The position numbers and the translations under genes are program-made. From assembly GCF_000613245.1 (NCBI RefSeq), contig NZ_HG964936.1, positions 37,170-97,424 of the forward strand: a DNA stretch of 60,255 bases. The letters are read 5' to 3'. Every line of letters begins with the position of its first letter. Positions within the stretch are counted from its first letter, which is position 1. Shown in pieces: positions 1-9,069 of this stretch. The notes beneath the pieces were generated by a model. That model ran no database searches, was not told the DNA's origin, and was given only the letters and a program-made list of their open reading frames with translations. The stretch comes from Mycobacterium asiaticum DSM 44297. Its GTDB lineage: Bacteria > Actinomycetota > Actinomycetes > Mycobacteriales > Mycobacteriaceae.

Positions 1-740
1 AGGACTACGACGGGATGAGCCGGATCAGCGGTTTGATCACCCCTGAGCTGCGGGCGCTGTTCGAAGCCCTGCTCGCCGCCCTGGCCGCCCCCGGCACCCC
101 CGACCCCACCCACCCCGACCACGCCGCGGGCTGCGATACCCGCAGCAGCGGCCAGCGCAATCACGACGCCCTGATCACCGCCATCCGGGCCTTGTTCGCC
201 TCCGAGCAGCTCGGCTCACACCGCGGCCTGCCGGTCACGATGATCGTGACCACCACGCTCAAGGATCTCGAGGCCGGCACCGGCACCGCCCGCACCAGTG
301 GCGGCTCCCTGCTGCCGATGGCCGATCTGATCCGCATGGCCGCCCAGGGCGCGCATCACTATCTGGCGATCTTCGACCACGCCAAGCCCCTAGCGCTGTA
401 TCACGCCAAGCGATTCGCCAACCCGGCGCAGCGGCTCATGCTGCACGCGCTGGACCGGGGCTGCACCCGGCCGGGCTGCGATCAACCGGCCTACCACACC
501 GAGGTCCACCACGTCAGCGGCTGGGCCAGCACCGGGCGCACCGACATCACCGACCTCACCCTGGCTTGTGGACCTGACAACAGATTGGCCGAAAAGGGCT
601 GGACCACCCGCAAAAACGCCCGCGGCCAAACCGAATGGCTCCCACCGGCCCACCTCGATTACGGCCAACCCCGAGTCAACACCTTCCACCACCCCGAGAA
701 ACTCTTCGCGCCAGAAGACGACGACGGGGACGCAGCTTGA
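1..740 (+). CDS. 13E12-family (DUF222) HNH endonuclease-like protein, 5' truncated by window edge
   Basis: The reading frame is already open at base 3 and runs to a TGA at 738-740, so only the C-terminal part (about 245 residues) is present and the ATG at 15 is probably internal. The visible part carries the DUF222/13E12 arrangement: a helical region, then an HNH nuclease-like module with Cys pairs (CTRPGCDQP), a His-His pair (EVHHV) and a downstream Asn (GPDNRLAEKGW). Mycobacterial genomes carry many copies of this family, often as multicopy repeats that serve as recombination sites; the biochemical role of most is untested. The acidic C-terminus (PEDDDGDAA) is usual for the family. Its position beside PPE debris fits a rearranged locus. 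Confidence 0.85.
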   Translation, partial: DYDGMSRISGLITPELRALFEALLAALAAPGTPDPTHPDHAAGCDTRSSGQRNHDALITAIRALFASEQLGSHRGLPVTMIVTTTLKDLEAGTGTARTSGGSLLPMADLIRMAAQGAHHYLAIFDHAKPLALYHAKRFANPAQRLMLHALDRGCTRPGCDQPAYHTEVHHVSGWASTGRTDITDLTLACGPDNRLAEKGWTTRKNARGQTEWLPPAHLDYGQPRVNTFHHPEKLFAPEDDDGDAA

Positions 741-841
741 TTTCGCCCGGCGCCGCAGACTAGCTATTCGGCGTCGGGTGGGTATCGGCGCGTGGCAGGA
801 TCGAGCGGTCCTGACGGGGGTGCCAAAACTTCGGCGGGCCA

Positions 842-967
842 CGGACCGACGACGCCTACACCGTGGGCATTCTCAACACCGGATTACTGAGCTCCGGGAT
901 CGCGAATTCCGGCGACTTCGTCTCGGGCATCAATCTCGCGAATCTGTTTGCGAGCCTGCTCCCTTAG
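842..967 (+). pseudogene. PPE-MPTR C-terminal tail fragment
   Basis: The frame through 863-967 translates to a short peptide with the MPTR signature (VGILNTGLLSSG, then ANSGDFVSG) and a PPE-like end (NLFASLLP) before a TAG at 965-967. It resembles the extreme C-terminus of a PPE-MPTR protein. No PPE N-terminal domain is found upstream: the preceding 120 bases are not MPTR-like and the 13E12 gene lies directly before. The fragment runs convergently into the 3' end of the next gene, overlapping it by 38 bases. I infer a leftover from a recombination or deletion event. Confidence 0.6.
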
Positions 968-2363
968 GCAGCGACAGTGGCGGCAGGTAGCTGCCGATCA
1001 GGGTGCGGTGCCACCACGCGTGGTCGCGTCGCAGTTCGGCCGGGGTGGTGAAACGGTATTCATAGAGCTGCGCCCGCACCCGATGCGGCGGAGTATCGGG
1101 AAAAGGATTGTGCCGCAACAGCCTCAGCGTCGCCGCGTCATTGCGCAGCAACCGGTGCAGGAACGGCGTCATCCAGCCCAGCGCATAGCCGGGCGAGATC
1201 GCGGCGAACCACATCAGCCAATCGAGCCGCAGATGATACGGCGCCCACTGCCGCGGTATGCGACCCAAGCCGGTGGGCTTGCCCTTGAATTCGTACTCCC
1301 TCCACTCCGCGGGCTCGACATCGGCGGTGCCCTCGATCACCACCTCCCAGCGGGTGCGCGAGATGCTGCCGAATGCGCCGTAGGTGTTGCACAAATGAAA
1401 TGAGTTGAACGACGCGTTCATTCGCTGGCGCGGCGACAACATGTTGCGCGCCGGCCAGAAACTCAACACCACCGTCACGGCCGCGAATGCGATCACCACA
1501 CCCACGAACCACAGCGGCGGTGACGCCGCCCGCGCTGCATCGACGTCGAGCCGTGTCTGGTCAACGGCGCTGAACGCCAACAGAATTGTCAGCCAGTTGA
1601 GCCAGGCGAAGTTCCCCGACAGCACCAGCCACAGTTGCGTGACGATGATGATGCCCGCGGCGATCCCGGCCACCGGTTGCGGAGCGAACAGCCCGAACGG
1701 CACTACCAGTTGCGCGAAGTGGTTGCCCGCCACTTCAATCCGGTGTAACGGGGTGGGCAGATGATGGAAGAACCAGCTCAGTGGGCCCGGCATCGGCTGG
1801 GTTTCGTGGTGGTAGTTCAAACACGTTAGGTCCCGCCAGCAACGGTCGCCACGCATCTTGATCAGGCCGGCGCCGAACTCCACCCGGAAAAGCAGCCAGC
1901 GCACCAACCACAACGTCAGCACCGGTGGCGCCACCCGCGCGTTGCCGAGAAAGACCATCAGGAACCCCGTCTCCAAAAGCAGGGATTCCCAGCCGAACCC
2001 GTACCACGTCTGGCCAACATTGACGATCGACAGGTAAAGGACCCACAACGACAACCACATCAGCATGGCAACCCACAACGGCGCCACATCGGCCGCCCCG
2101 GCCGCCACCGCCGCTGACAGCGCCGCTCCGAACCAACTGACGCCGGCGAACATCCGGTCCGAATAGTGCAGGTGAAAGATACTCGGCGACCGCCAGAATG
2201 ACCGCCTCGCTAAGAAACCCGGCACCGGCAGCATGCCGCGTTCTCCGATCAGGGGCCGGAACTGCCGCGCGGCCGCGACGAACGCGATCAGATAGATGAG
2301 CGCCACGCCACGCTCGAGCACAATTCTGCCGAGCCAGTATTCGGGTGCCGAAAACCATGCCAT
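930..2363 (-). CDS. Lipase maturation factor-like multi-pass membrane protein (Rv0235c-type)
   Basis: A 477-residue polytopic membrane protein, similar in length to Rv0235c (about 480 aa). It has many hydrophobic helices, for example residues 18-34, 80-110 and 280-305, and a soluble C-terminal part with the motifs GAFGSISRTRWEVVIEGT and GRIPRQWAPYHLRLDWLMWF that are typical of the LMF1 family. In animals LMF1 helps lipases fold in the ER; the bacterial role is unknown. I chose the ATG at 2363 because AGGAG lies 9 nt upstream; a TTG at 2372 would sit on that site. It lies just downstream of aftD on the same strand, so cotranscription is likely. Its 3' end overlaps the PPE-MPTR fragment. Confidence 0.8.
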   Translation of the reverse strand: MAWFSAPEYWLGRIVLERGVALIYLIAFVAAARQFRPLIGERGMLPVPGFLARRSFWRSPSIFHLHYSDRMFAGVSWFGAALSAAVAAGAADVAPLWVAMLMWLSLWVLYLSIVNVGQTWYGFGWESLLLETGFLMVFLGNARVAPPVLTLWLVRWLLFRVEFGAGLIKMRGDRCWRDLTCLNYHHETQPMPGPLSWFFHHLPTPLHRIEVAGNHFAQLVVPFGLFAPQPVAGIAAGIIIVTQLWLVLSGNFAWLNWLTILLAFSAVDQTRLDVDAARAASPPLWFVGVVIAFAAVTVVLSFWPARNMLSPRQRMNASFNSFHLCNTYGAFGSISRTRWEVVIEGTADVEPAEWREYEFKGKPTGLGRIPRQWAPYHLRLDWLMWFAAISPGYALGWMTPFLHRLLRNDAATLRLLRHNPFPDTPPHRVRAQLYEYRFTTPAELRRDHAWWHRTLIGSYLPPLSLPKGAGSQTDSRD

Positions 2364-2414
2364 GGCGGTCAACTCCTCAGTTGCCAGTCAACCAGCCCGG
2401 GACAAAACAACCAA

Positions 2415-5400
2415 CTACCCGCTGCCGTCCGGCCGTGCCGCCACCCCGAACGCGATTACCGAGGCACCCACCGCGGCAACCGAAATCAGCGCGAGCAGTT
2501 GCACACTCGCCGAATGCCCTGCGTAGCCGTCCACCGAGCGCCACGGATGCCGCGACAGCATGGCGCCAGCCAGGATCAGGCCGCCGGCGCTCAAACCGAC
2601 GGTCAACCGCTCCAACAAACGTTCACGGTCCCGCAGCGCGTACCTCAGCCCCAGCGCGGCCCCGACCACCACCAACCCGGGAGCGCCCGCAATCAGCGCA
2701 CCGGCACCCAACAGCGGCACCGTCACCCACGGACCGGCCGTCCACGCAACGGCAGCCGGTTCGTCGTCCGCAACCCGGCGACGCCGCCAGAACGCGAGGA
2801 CCGCCAGCAGCGGCAGCAGACACAGTCCGACGGCCAATCCGGCCCGGTACACCGAGTTGGACGCAAACGTGAGCGTGATGGTGCCGGGATCCCCGGCCGG
2901 CACCACGAATCCCTGCTGCCAGCCGTTCACCGCTACCGGCGTCAGCCGGGTGCCGTCGCGGGCGCGTGCCACCCAGCCGGGGTTGATGCTCTCCGGTATC
3001 ACCAGCAGCCGCGGGATCGGCGATGAGGACGCGCGGACCTCGCGCCGGTCCGGCCCCCACACCCCGATATTCACCGAAGCAATTCCGGCACTTGGCAATT
3101 CCGGCGCCGCGGACAGTTGGGCGCCGTCCACGACGAACGCGTCACCGGGGCTGATCAGCAACTCCTGCTGTCCCGCCGGCAGCGCGATCGGCTCGCCTTC
3201 GCACGGCGTCGCCGCAATCGGCGAGCCGTCCAGCAGCGCGCCCGCCGTCGTGCGGATCGCGGTGTGCACGAACCGACCCGCCACCGCGATCACCGGACCG
3301 CGGTCGCAGTCGACGGTTACCTCCCGACTGCGATTGCGTGCGGCGTCGGCCGCCGCGATCGGGTTGCCGTCGGCGGCCAAAGCCACGATCTCCGCCAGCC
3401 CGGGTGGCTTGAGCTGGTCGAAGCCCAGCGCATTGCGGTCGATGATGTCCTGCCAGTCGAGCAGGCTGACCGTGACGGTGTCGGTCACACGCGGATGCAG
3501 GGGCAGTGTCTGTGCCTCGGAATCCGGCCGTACCGGCTGCACCTGCGGGCCGTCGCCCAAATCCACCGCCACCATCGTCGGATGCGCGGGCAGCGACGAA
3601 CGGCTGGGCGACAGCCGTAATCCGGCCACTTCGGCCGCTCGGGGCAGCTTCAGCGTGATCGTCGGCGGATCTTTGTGCTGCACCACCCGCTGCGGCGCCG
3701 TCCACGCGGTGGCCGGGTCACCGTCGGTGGCCGCGAATGCCGAGCCGAGGACCTCGACCAGGTCCGCATCGCCGCGAGCCCGTGTCGTACCCGGCTCGGC
3801 GACCAGGTCCGCCAGCTTGGGGCCCTGTCGCGAGCGCACCCATACCGCGGGGATGACCGACACCGGCGTCGGCACGGTCAGGGTGCGGCTGAGGTTGACC
3901 GGCTCCTCCGGCGTCAGCGCCATCGAAGCCGCACAACGCACGTTGTTCGGCCCTTGCGCGCAGCCCGGCCGGCCCAACAGGTCGGCCCCTAAGTCCCAGC
4001 GCGCGACCGCGGTGCCCGGCGGGGGGCCCGGCACCGACACGGTGTGCCGCAGCTGCACGGGATGGGCGAAACCGGACGCGTCGTACTGGGTGACGGACAG
4101 GTCGGTGATGCCGAATTGCACACCGGCCGAACCGTCGTCGGTACCGGCCGCGGTGATCCGTACCCACGGTGATTCGCCGTAGGGTAGGGCGGCGCTGAGG
4201 GGCTTGCCGTCCTCGTCGAACCGCAGCGTGGTGCTGCCGTTGACGGTCTCGATCAGGATGCGCCTGATCTGGGCGCCGACGGCGGTCGCGCTGGGCGTCA
4301 GGGTGAGCACGGCGTTGGTCACCGGATGGTCGAAGTCCACTTGGAGCCACTGCCCTACAGCGGCTTGCAGCGCATTGGACACCCACGCGGTAGCCGGGTC
4401 GCCGTCGATCGCGGCAGCGGGCGAGGTGGCCGGAGCGACATCGGGCAGCGCGGTTGAGTCCGCCGACGAGCTCGAGACCGTGACGCGGCCGCCGGTCCAG
4501 CCGCCGTACACCAGGTCAGCGCCGGGAACGGGGTAGTCGGCCACCCGGTTGTAGGTGTGCCGGGCGTCGCCAGGCGCGCGGATCGCCGACGAATGGTTGT
4601 CGACGCGCCCGTAGTCGGTTTCCCGGGCCAGCGGCGTGTCGGTGACGGTCACCAGCGGTGCCGGCAGTCCGGCGGCCAACGCGTCCTGGGTCATCAGTGC
4701 CGGACCCAGCGCCGGTTGGTTCAGCAACCGGCGTCGTTCGTCGAGGCGCAGCAGCACCTCGGGGCCGCCGTCGACCCGGGGCAGGCGGTCGGAGTCGACG
4801 AAGTAGGGCGCTCCGAGGTTGTCGGCCTGGCCGACGCGATAGATCTCCACCGCCGGATACCGAGGTCGCAGGCCACTGTCGTTGACGAAGCCCTCCAGCG
4901 AACCCGGACCCACCGGCGCGCCGAACTCGGCGACCTTCACCAGTCCGGGTGAGCCGGCGACGGTGCGGTGCACCAGGATCGGCCGCGCCGACCGCGACGA
5001 CTCGGGGTCCAGGTCGTTGCGCACCACCAGATACGAAATCCCTTGCCGAGCAAGGGTATCGGCGAGACCGCCAGACGGGCGGCCGGCCGCGAACAGCCTT
5101 TGCACCGAGTCCAGGGCGCGGATGGTCTGCGGCGGCGTCAGCGGGATGGAGTCACGCACCCCCCACGGGCTGCTGCCTAACACCTGTAGTGGTTCGTCGT
5201 GGCTGGTGCCCCACACCTGGGTCGCGAACGGCGCGCCCGGCACCACCAGCACCCGCCCGTGCTGGTGCGCGTTCAGCCAGTCGGCCGCCTCGTGCCAGTA
5301 ATCCGGAATCGCGCCGAATGTGCCGGGCGGGGTCAACCGCGCGGTCCACGCCAACGACGTGCTCACCATCAGCGCGGTGAGCGCGACGATCCCCACCGCG

Positions 5401-6602
5401 ATCCGCCGGTCCCGCTCGGGATGGGTAAAGGCGTTCCGCCACACCGTTTTCGGCGCGCTGCCCGGTAACGGGATCCGCCCCAGCACCTGCGCGAAGCCGA
5501 GCACCAGCGGAATCCGGATCACCGGTCCCAGCTTGTGCACGTTGCGCAGCGGAGTGCCGCCCGCGTCCAGGAACGCTTGCACCTGGTGGGCCACCGGTGA
5601 GCCCAGCCCGCCGCTGTAGCCCACGGCCAGGAGCGTCACCCCGACCAGCAGCATGGTTATCAGCCGGCCGCGCGCCGGCATTGCGGCACTGGCCAGCCCG
5701 GCCAGGCCCGTCGCTGCCACCAGGCAGGTGCCCAGGATCGCGACCGTCCCGGTGACCAGCGGCGCACCCGCGGTCGCGTTGGGCGCGACGAACGGCGTCC
5801 AACTGTCGGTGCCCCGCAGCATTTCCACCAGCGAAGACCACTGCGTCGTTACCCCGGAGGATTCGATGAAGTCCAGGAACGGCGGACTGACGTCGCGCAA
5901 CTGGCTCAGCGCCACCACCCACCACAGCACTGCCACAACCGTGGCCACCAGCAGCCACCCGGCGTAACGCAACCACCGTCGATTGGGTCGGTGACAGGCC
6001 AGCCAGATAGCGGCGGGCAGGCAACCGGCCAGCGTCGCAATCGCGTTGACCGCGCCCATCAGCGCCACCGCCAGCCCGGCCTGGCCGGCCAGCACCCGCA
6101 CCGACCGGTCGGACGTGCCGCGCAACGCAAGGATCGTCGGCAACAGCACCCACGGCGCCAGCATCATCGGCAGCGTTTCCGAAGAGATGGATCCCAGCGT
6201 GGTCAGCACCCGCGGCGACAACGCAAATGCCACCGCTCCGAGCACCCGGGACGTCGGGCTGCCGATGCCCAATGCCTCGGCGACCCGGAGTAGCCCCCAG
6301 AAACCGACCGTGAGCAGCACCGCCCACCACAGCCGCTGGGTGATCCAACCGGGCACCCCGAGCAGGTGCCCGGCCAGGAAGAACGTGCCGTGCGGGAACA
6401 GGTAGCCGTAGGCCTGATTTTGTGACTGGCCGAACGGCAGCTCGCTGTTCCACAAGTTGGTAGCCCGGGCCAGGAGACGCAGCGGGTTCGCGGTCAGGTC
6501 GAGTTTGGTGTCCGGCGAGACCTGCCCGGGCGCTTGGGCGAACGCCAGGACCAGCGAGACGGCGCCGACCAGCATCAACCAGCGGCGCTTGAGCGGTGTC
6601 AC
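2415..6602 (-). CDS. aftD: Arabinofuranosyltransferase AftD (cell-wall arabinan synthesis)
   Basis: A very large membrane glycosyltransferase, about 1395 aa from the GTG at 6602; AftD of M. tuberculosis is about 1400 aa. It transfers arabinofuranose from decaprenyl-phosphoryl-arabinose in assembly of arabinogalactan and lipoarabinomannan. The N-terminal GT-C membrane domain carries QVSPDTKLDLTANPLRLL near the start, followed by about ten hydrophobic segments. A long extracytoplasmic region with carbohydrate-binding-like beta modules follows (DGDPATAWVSNALQ and DGDPATAWTAPQ are repeated F5/8-type signatures), and the protein ends in membrane helices. The frame stays open to 6710, but the extra N-terminal residues are low-complexity; the start is set by the expected PLxRxWL N-terminus and has no good ribosome site. 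Confidence 0.93.
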   Translation of the reverse strand: MTPLKRRWLMLVGAVSLVLAFAQAPGQVSPDTKLDLTANPLRLLARATNLWNSELPFGQSQNQAYGYLFPHGTFFLAGHLLGVPGWITQRLWWAVLLTVGFWGLLRVAEALGIGSPTSRVLGAVAFALSPRVLTTLGSISSETLPMMLAPWVLLPTILALRGTSDRSVRVLAGQAGLAVALMGAVNAIATLAGCLPAAIWLACHRPNRRWLRYAGWLLVATVVAVLWWVVALSQLRDVSPPFLDFIESSGVTTQWSSLVEMLRGTDSWTPFVAPNATAGAPLVTGTVAILGTCLVAATGLAGLASAAMPARGRLITMLLVGVTLLAVGYSGGLGSPVAHQVQAFLDAGGTPLRNVHKLGPVIRIPLVLGFAQVLGRIPLPGSAPKTVWRNAFTHPERDRRIAVGIVALTALMVSTSLAWTARLTPPGTFGAIPDYWHEAADWLNAHQHGRVLVVPGAPFATQVWGTSHDEPLQVLGSSPWGVRDSIPLTPPQTIRALDSVQRLFAAGRPSGGLADTLARQGISYLVVRNDLDPESSRSARPILVHRTVAGSPGLVKVAEFGAPVGPGSLEGFVNDSGLRPRYPAVEIYRVGQADNLGAPYFVDSDRLPRVDGGPEVLLRLDERRRLLNQPALGPALMTQDALAAGLPAPLVTVTDTPLARETDYGRVDNHSSAIRAPGDARHTYNRVADYPVPGADLVYGGWTGGRVTVSSSSADSTALPDVAPATSPAAAIDGDPATAWVSNALQAAVGQWLQVDFDHPVTNAVLTLTPSATAVGAQIRRILIETVNGSTTLRFDEDGKPLSAALPYGESPWVRITAAGTDDGSAGVQFGITDLSVTQYDASGFAHPVQLRHTVSVPGPPPGTAVARWDLGADLLGRPGCAQGPNNVRCAASMALTPEEPVNLSRTLTVPTPVSVIPAVWVRSRQGPKLADLVAEPGTTRARGDADLVEVLGSAFAATDGDPATAWTAPQRVVQHKDPPTITLKLPRAAEVAGLRLSPSRSSLPAHPTMVAVDLGDGPQVQPVRPDSEAQTLPLHPRVTDTVTVSLLDWQDIIDRNALGFDQLKPPGLAEIVALAADGNPIAAADAARNRSREVTVDCDRGPVIAVAGRFVHTAIRTTAGALLDGSPIAATPCEGEPIALPAGQQELLISPGDAFVVDGAQLSAAPELPSAGIASVNIGVWGPDRREVRASSSPIPRLLVIPESINPGWVARARDGTRLTPVAVNGWQQGFVVPAGDPGTITLTFASNSVYRAGLAVGLCLLPLLAVLAFWRRRRVADDEPAAVAWTAGPWVTVPLLGAGALIAGAPGLVVVGAALGLRYALRDRERLLERLTVGLSAGGLILAGAMLSRHPWRSVDGYAGHSASVQLLALISVAAVGASVIAFGVAARPDGSG

Positions 6603-6654
6603 CAACGAATGCACGGCGGGTCTTGCGGGTCCGGCGGTGCGGACCGGCGTCTGG

Positions 6655-6828
6655 CTAGCTACGGTTGCCGTACTCGACCCGGTTGAGCACCGACGATCCC
6701 GGATCGCCACCGGGCAGCGCCGGCTTGGTGTCCTGTTGAACCATCAGGGTGATCCCGAAGATCGCGGCCGCGCCGAGCAACAGGCCGACGACGACACTCG
6801 CGGCGGCGGGCGCGACGATCCGGTTCAT
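6655..6828 (-). CDS. DUF2613 small membrane/secreted protein (Rv0236A-type)
   Basis: A 57-residue protein from the ATG at 6828, the same length as Rv0236A. It has one hydrophobic helix or uncleaved signal (residues 8-30, ASVVVGLLLGAAAIFGITLM) followed by a short polar tail ending SSVLNRVEYGNRS, the DUF2613 pattern. Function is unknown. It lies about 50 bp upstream of aftD on the same strand and is probably cotranscribed, so an envelope role is plausible. The frame remains open further upstream, but that extension lies in a 59-bp tandem repeat and is unlikely to be translated. Confidence 0.8.
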   Translation of the reverse strand: MNRIVAPAAASVVVGLLLGAAAIFGITLMVQQDTKPALPGGDPGSSVLNRVEYGNRS

Positions 6829-6829
6829 A

Positions 6830-6983
6830 GTCAGCCAACCTAGCAGAACGGCGGCACCCAGCTTGAGTAGGTGATTGGTCGGGCGGGGGTCAGCCAACCT
6901 AGCAGAACGACGGCACCCAGCTTGAGTAGGTGATTGGTCGGGCGGGGGTCAGCCAACCTAGCAGAACGACGGCACCCGGCTTG
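6830..6983. repeat. 59-bp tandem repeat, about 2.6 copies
   Basis: Copies begin at 6830, 6889 and 6948, each with GTCAGCCAACCTAGCAGAAC. The first two are complete and differ at one position; the third is cut after about 36 bases, with one further change. The period of 59 is not a multiple of 3, so the repeat is not preserved for coding. It occupies the gap between two DUF2613 genes and resembles MIRU/VNTR-type mycobacterial minisatellites. Confidence 0.93.
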
Positions 6984-6986
6984 CCG

Positions 6987-7184
6987 TCACGGCTTCAGCA
7001 ACCGAGGGTCGGCGCCCAGCCGGTCGCCGTACTGCACCACGGTGGACACCACCGGGGCCGGAGCTTTGCGCACCGCCGGCGGGCCGCCCTGCGCCAACAG
7101 CGTTGCGCCGACGGTCGCCACGGCGCCCAGCGACAGGCCGGCAACAATGCTGGCCGCGACGGCCGTCCACGTAAACCGGGGCAC
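6987..7184 (-). CDS. Second DUF2613-like small membrane protein (tandem paralogue)
   Basis: A 65-residue protein from a GTG at 7184: one hydrophobic helix (AAASIVAGLSLGAVATVGATLL region) followed by a polar tail with VVSTVVQYGDRLG, which aligns with VLNRVEYGNRS of the neighbouring DUF2613 protein. It therefore looks like a diverged tandem duplicate. An ATG at 7235 would give 82 residues but starts only 6 bp from the divergent lpqI start codon, so the inner GTG is preferred, although neither has a clear ribosome site. Function unknown. The M. tuberculosis locus, as I recall it, has a single copy. Confidence 0.6.
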   Translation of the reverse strand: MPRFTWTAVAASIVAGLSLGAVATVGATLLAQGGPPAVRKAPAPVVSTVVQYGDRLGADPRLLKP

Positions 7185-7241
7185 GGCAGGGGAGTTGCCC
7201 CCCCGACCCCGCGCTGAAACGTCCCGTGACAGCATGTCCGG

Positions 7242-8420
7242 ATGGCTCTAGCGCGCACACTGGCCGTCCTTGCCGCTGCATCGGCGCTGGTGGCGGGCTG
7301 CCACGGCGGCACCAAACCGGGCCCGTCTACGACCACCACGCCCAGCTCTTCGGCACCCACCTCCACCCCGGCCGCCGCGACCGGCCCCCGCGTGTGCGCC
7401 GATCCGCCCGCGGTACCGGCGGCGATCCCGAACCTGCGCGACAAGCTGGCCCAGCTGCTGATGGTCGGGGTGAAGAACGCAGACGACGCCAGGGCCGTCG
7501 TCACCGACTTCCACGTCGGCGGCATCATCATCGACAGCGACACCGACCTGACCATGCTGCCCGGTCCGCTCAGCGACATCGCGCACGCGGCCACGCCGCT
7601 GCCGCTCGCGGTGGGCGTCGACGAGGAAGGTGGCCGGGTATCCCGGCTGCGAACCCTGCTGGGCGGGCGGGGACCAACTGCCAAGGAGATGGGTCAGACG
7701 ATGACGCCGACCCAGGTCCACGACCTGGTGGCCGAGCGTGGACGCAAGATGAAAGACCTGGGCATTACCGTCGACTTCGCGCCCGTCGTCGATGTCACCG
7801 ACGCTCCCGACGACACGGTGATCGGTGACCGCTCGTTCGGCCCCGATCCCGTCAAGGTGACGGCGTGGGCCGGCGCCTATGCGCAGGGCCTGCGCGATGC
7901 CGGCGTGTTGCCGGTGCTCAAGCATTTCCCCGGCCACGGCCACGGATCGGGCGACTCCCACACCGGTGGCGTCACCACGCCGCCGCTGTCCGAGCTTGTC
8001 GGCAACGATCTGGTGCCCTACCGCACCCTGCTGCAGACGGCACCGGTGGCGGTGATGATCGGTCACATGCAGGTGCCCGGGTTGACCGGCACCGATCCCG
8101 CCAGTCTGAGCCCGGCGGCAGTCAAGCTCCTGCGCGAAGGAACCGGTTACGGCGGGCCGGCGTTCGACGGCGCGGTGTTCAGCGACGACTTGTCCAGCAT
8201 GGCCGCGATCTCCGACCGATTCGGCGTCACCGACGCCGTGCTCAAAACCCTGCAGGCGGGCACCGACATCGCCTTGTGGATCACCACCAAGGAAGTGCCG
8301 GCCGTGCTGGACCGGCTCGAGCAGGCGGTGAACGCCGGCGAATTGCCGGTGCAACGGGTCGACGAGTCGCTGGTGCGGGTCGCGGCGATGAAGCGTGTCA
8401 ACGCGACCTGTGGCCGCTAG
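7242..8420 (+). CDS. lpqI: Lipoprotein LpqI, GH3 beta-N-acetylglucosaminidase
   Basis: A 392-aa lipoprotein: signal peptide with lipobox LVAGC (Cys20), a Thr/Ser/Pro-rich linker (about residues 25-50), then a glycoside hydrolase family 3 domain. NagZ-type signatures are present: DEEGGRVSRLR, DFAPVVDV, GDRSFGPDP and the KHFPGHGHGSGDSH catalytic loop with its Asp-His pair, followed by FSDDLSSMAAI. LpqI releases N-acetylglucosamine from muropeptides in cell-wall recycling, acting on the outer face of the membrane. It is transcribed away from the DUF2613/aftD group and followed by a TetR gene. Confidence 0.93.
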   Translation: MALARTLAVLAAASALVAGCHGGTKPGPSTTTTPSSSAPTSTPAAATGPRVCADPPAVPAAIPNLRDKLAQLLMVGVKNADDARAVVTDFHVGGIIIDSDTDLTMLPGPLSDIAHAATPLPLAVGVDEEGGRVSRLRTLLGGRGPTAKEMGQTMTPTQVHDLVAERGRKMKDLGITVDFAPVVDVTDAPDDTVIGDRSFGPDPVKVTAWAGAYAQGLRDAGVLPVLKHFPGHGHGSGDSHTGGVTTPPLSELVGNDLVPYRTLLQTAPVAVMIGHMQVPGLTGTDPASLSPAAVKLLREGTGYGGPAFDGAVFSDDLSSMAAISDRFGVTDAVLKTLQAGTDIALWITTKEVPAVLDRLEQAVNAGELPVQRVDESLVRVAAMKRVNATCGR

Positions 8421-8470
8421 CCCCTTCCCTACCTTAAAGTCAGATAGACGGGCTAAGGGAGGCGCACGCG

Positions 8471-9067
8471 ATGGCAGGTGGTACCAAGCGGCTGCCACGT
8501 GCTGTCCGGGAGCAGCAAATGCTCGACGCCGCCGTACAGATGTTCTCGGTCAACGGTTATCACGAGACCTCGATGGACGCCATTGCCGCCCAGGCGCAGA
8601 TCTCCAAGCCAATGCTGTACCTCTATTACGGCTCGAAAGAAGATCTGTTCGGCGCCTGCCTGAACCGGGAGATGAACCGGTTCATCGACGGGGTACGCGC
8701 CGACATCGACTTCAGCCAGAGCCCGAAAGACATGCTGCGCAACACCATTGGTGCGTTCCTGCGTTACATCGATGAGAACCGGGCATCGTGGATCGTGATG
8801 TACACGCAGGCCACCAGCTCGCAGACATTCGCCCACACGGTTCGCGAAGGCCGCGAGCAGATCATCGATCTGGTGTCGGGTCTGGTGCGGGCCGGTACCC
8901 GCAGCCCTAGGTCGGACGCCGAAATCGAAATCATGGCAGTGGCTTTGGTGGGCGCAGGTGAGGCGGTGGCCACCCGGCTGTCGGCCGGTGACATCGGGGT
9001 GGACGCTGCGGCCGAGATGATGATCGACCTGTTCTGGGTGGGTCTGCGGGGAGTGCCCGGACGATAG
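8471..9067 (+). CDS. TetR-family transcriptional regulator (Rv0238-type)
   Basis: A 198-aa regulator with an N-terminal TetR HTH (residues about 12-58): AAVQMFSVNGYHETSMDAIA, then AQISKPMLYLYYGSKEDLF, the recognition helix and YxxxxSKEdL motif. The C-terminal helical ligand domain is unassigned. GGGAGG lies upstream of the ATG at normal spacing. It follows lpqI by 50 bp on the same strand and is nearly fused to the downstream CLC gene, so it may control this short unit. The ligand is unknown. Confidence 0.88.
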   Translation: MAGGTKRLPRAVREQQMLDAAVQMFSVNGYHETSMDAIAAQAQISKPMLYLYYGSKEDLFGACLNREMNRFIDGVRADIDFSQSPKDMLRNTIGAFLRYIDENRASWIVMYTQATSSQTFAHTVREGREQIIDLVSGLVRAGTRSPRSDAEIEIMAVALVGAGEAVATRLSAGDIGVDAAAEMMIDLFWVGLRGVPGR

Positions 9068-9069
9068 CG

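Noticed and set aside
6830..6983. CRISPR-like array
   Set aside because: The 59-bp units are contiguous without unique spacers, so it is a simple tandem repeat.
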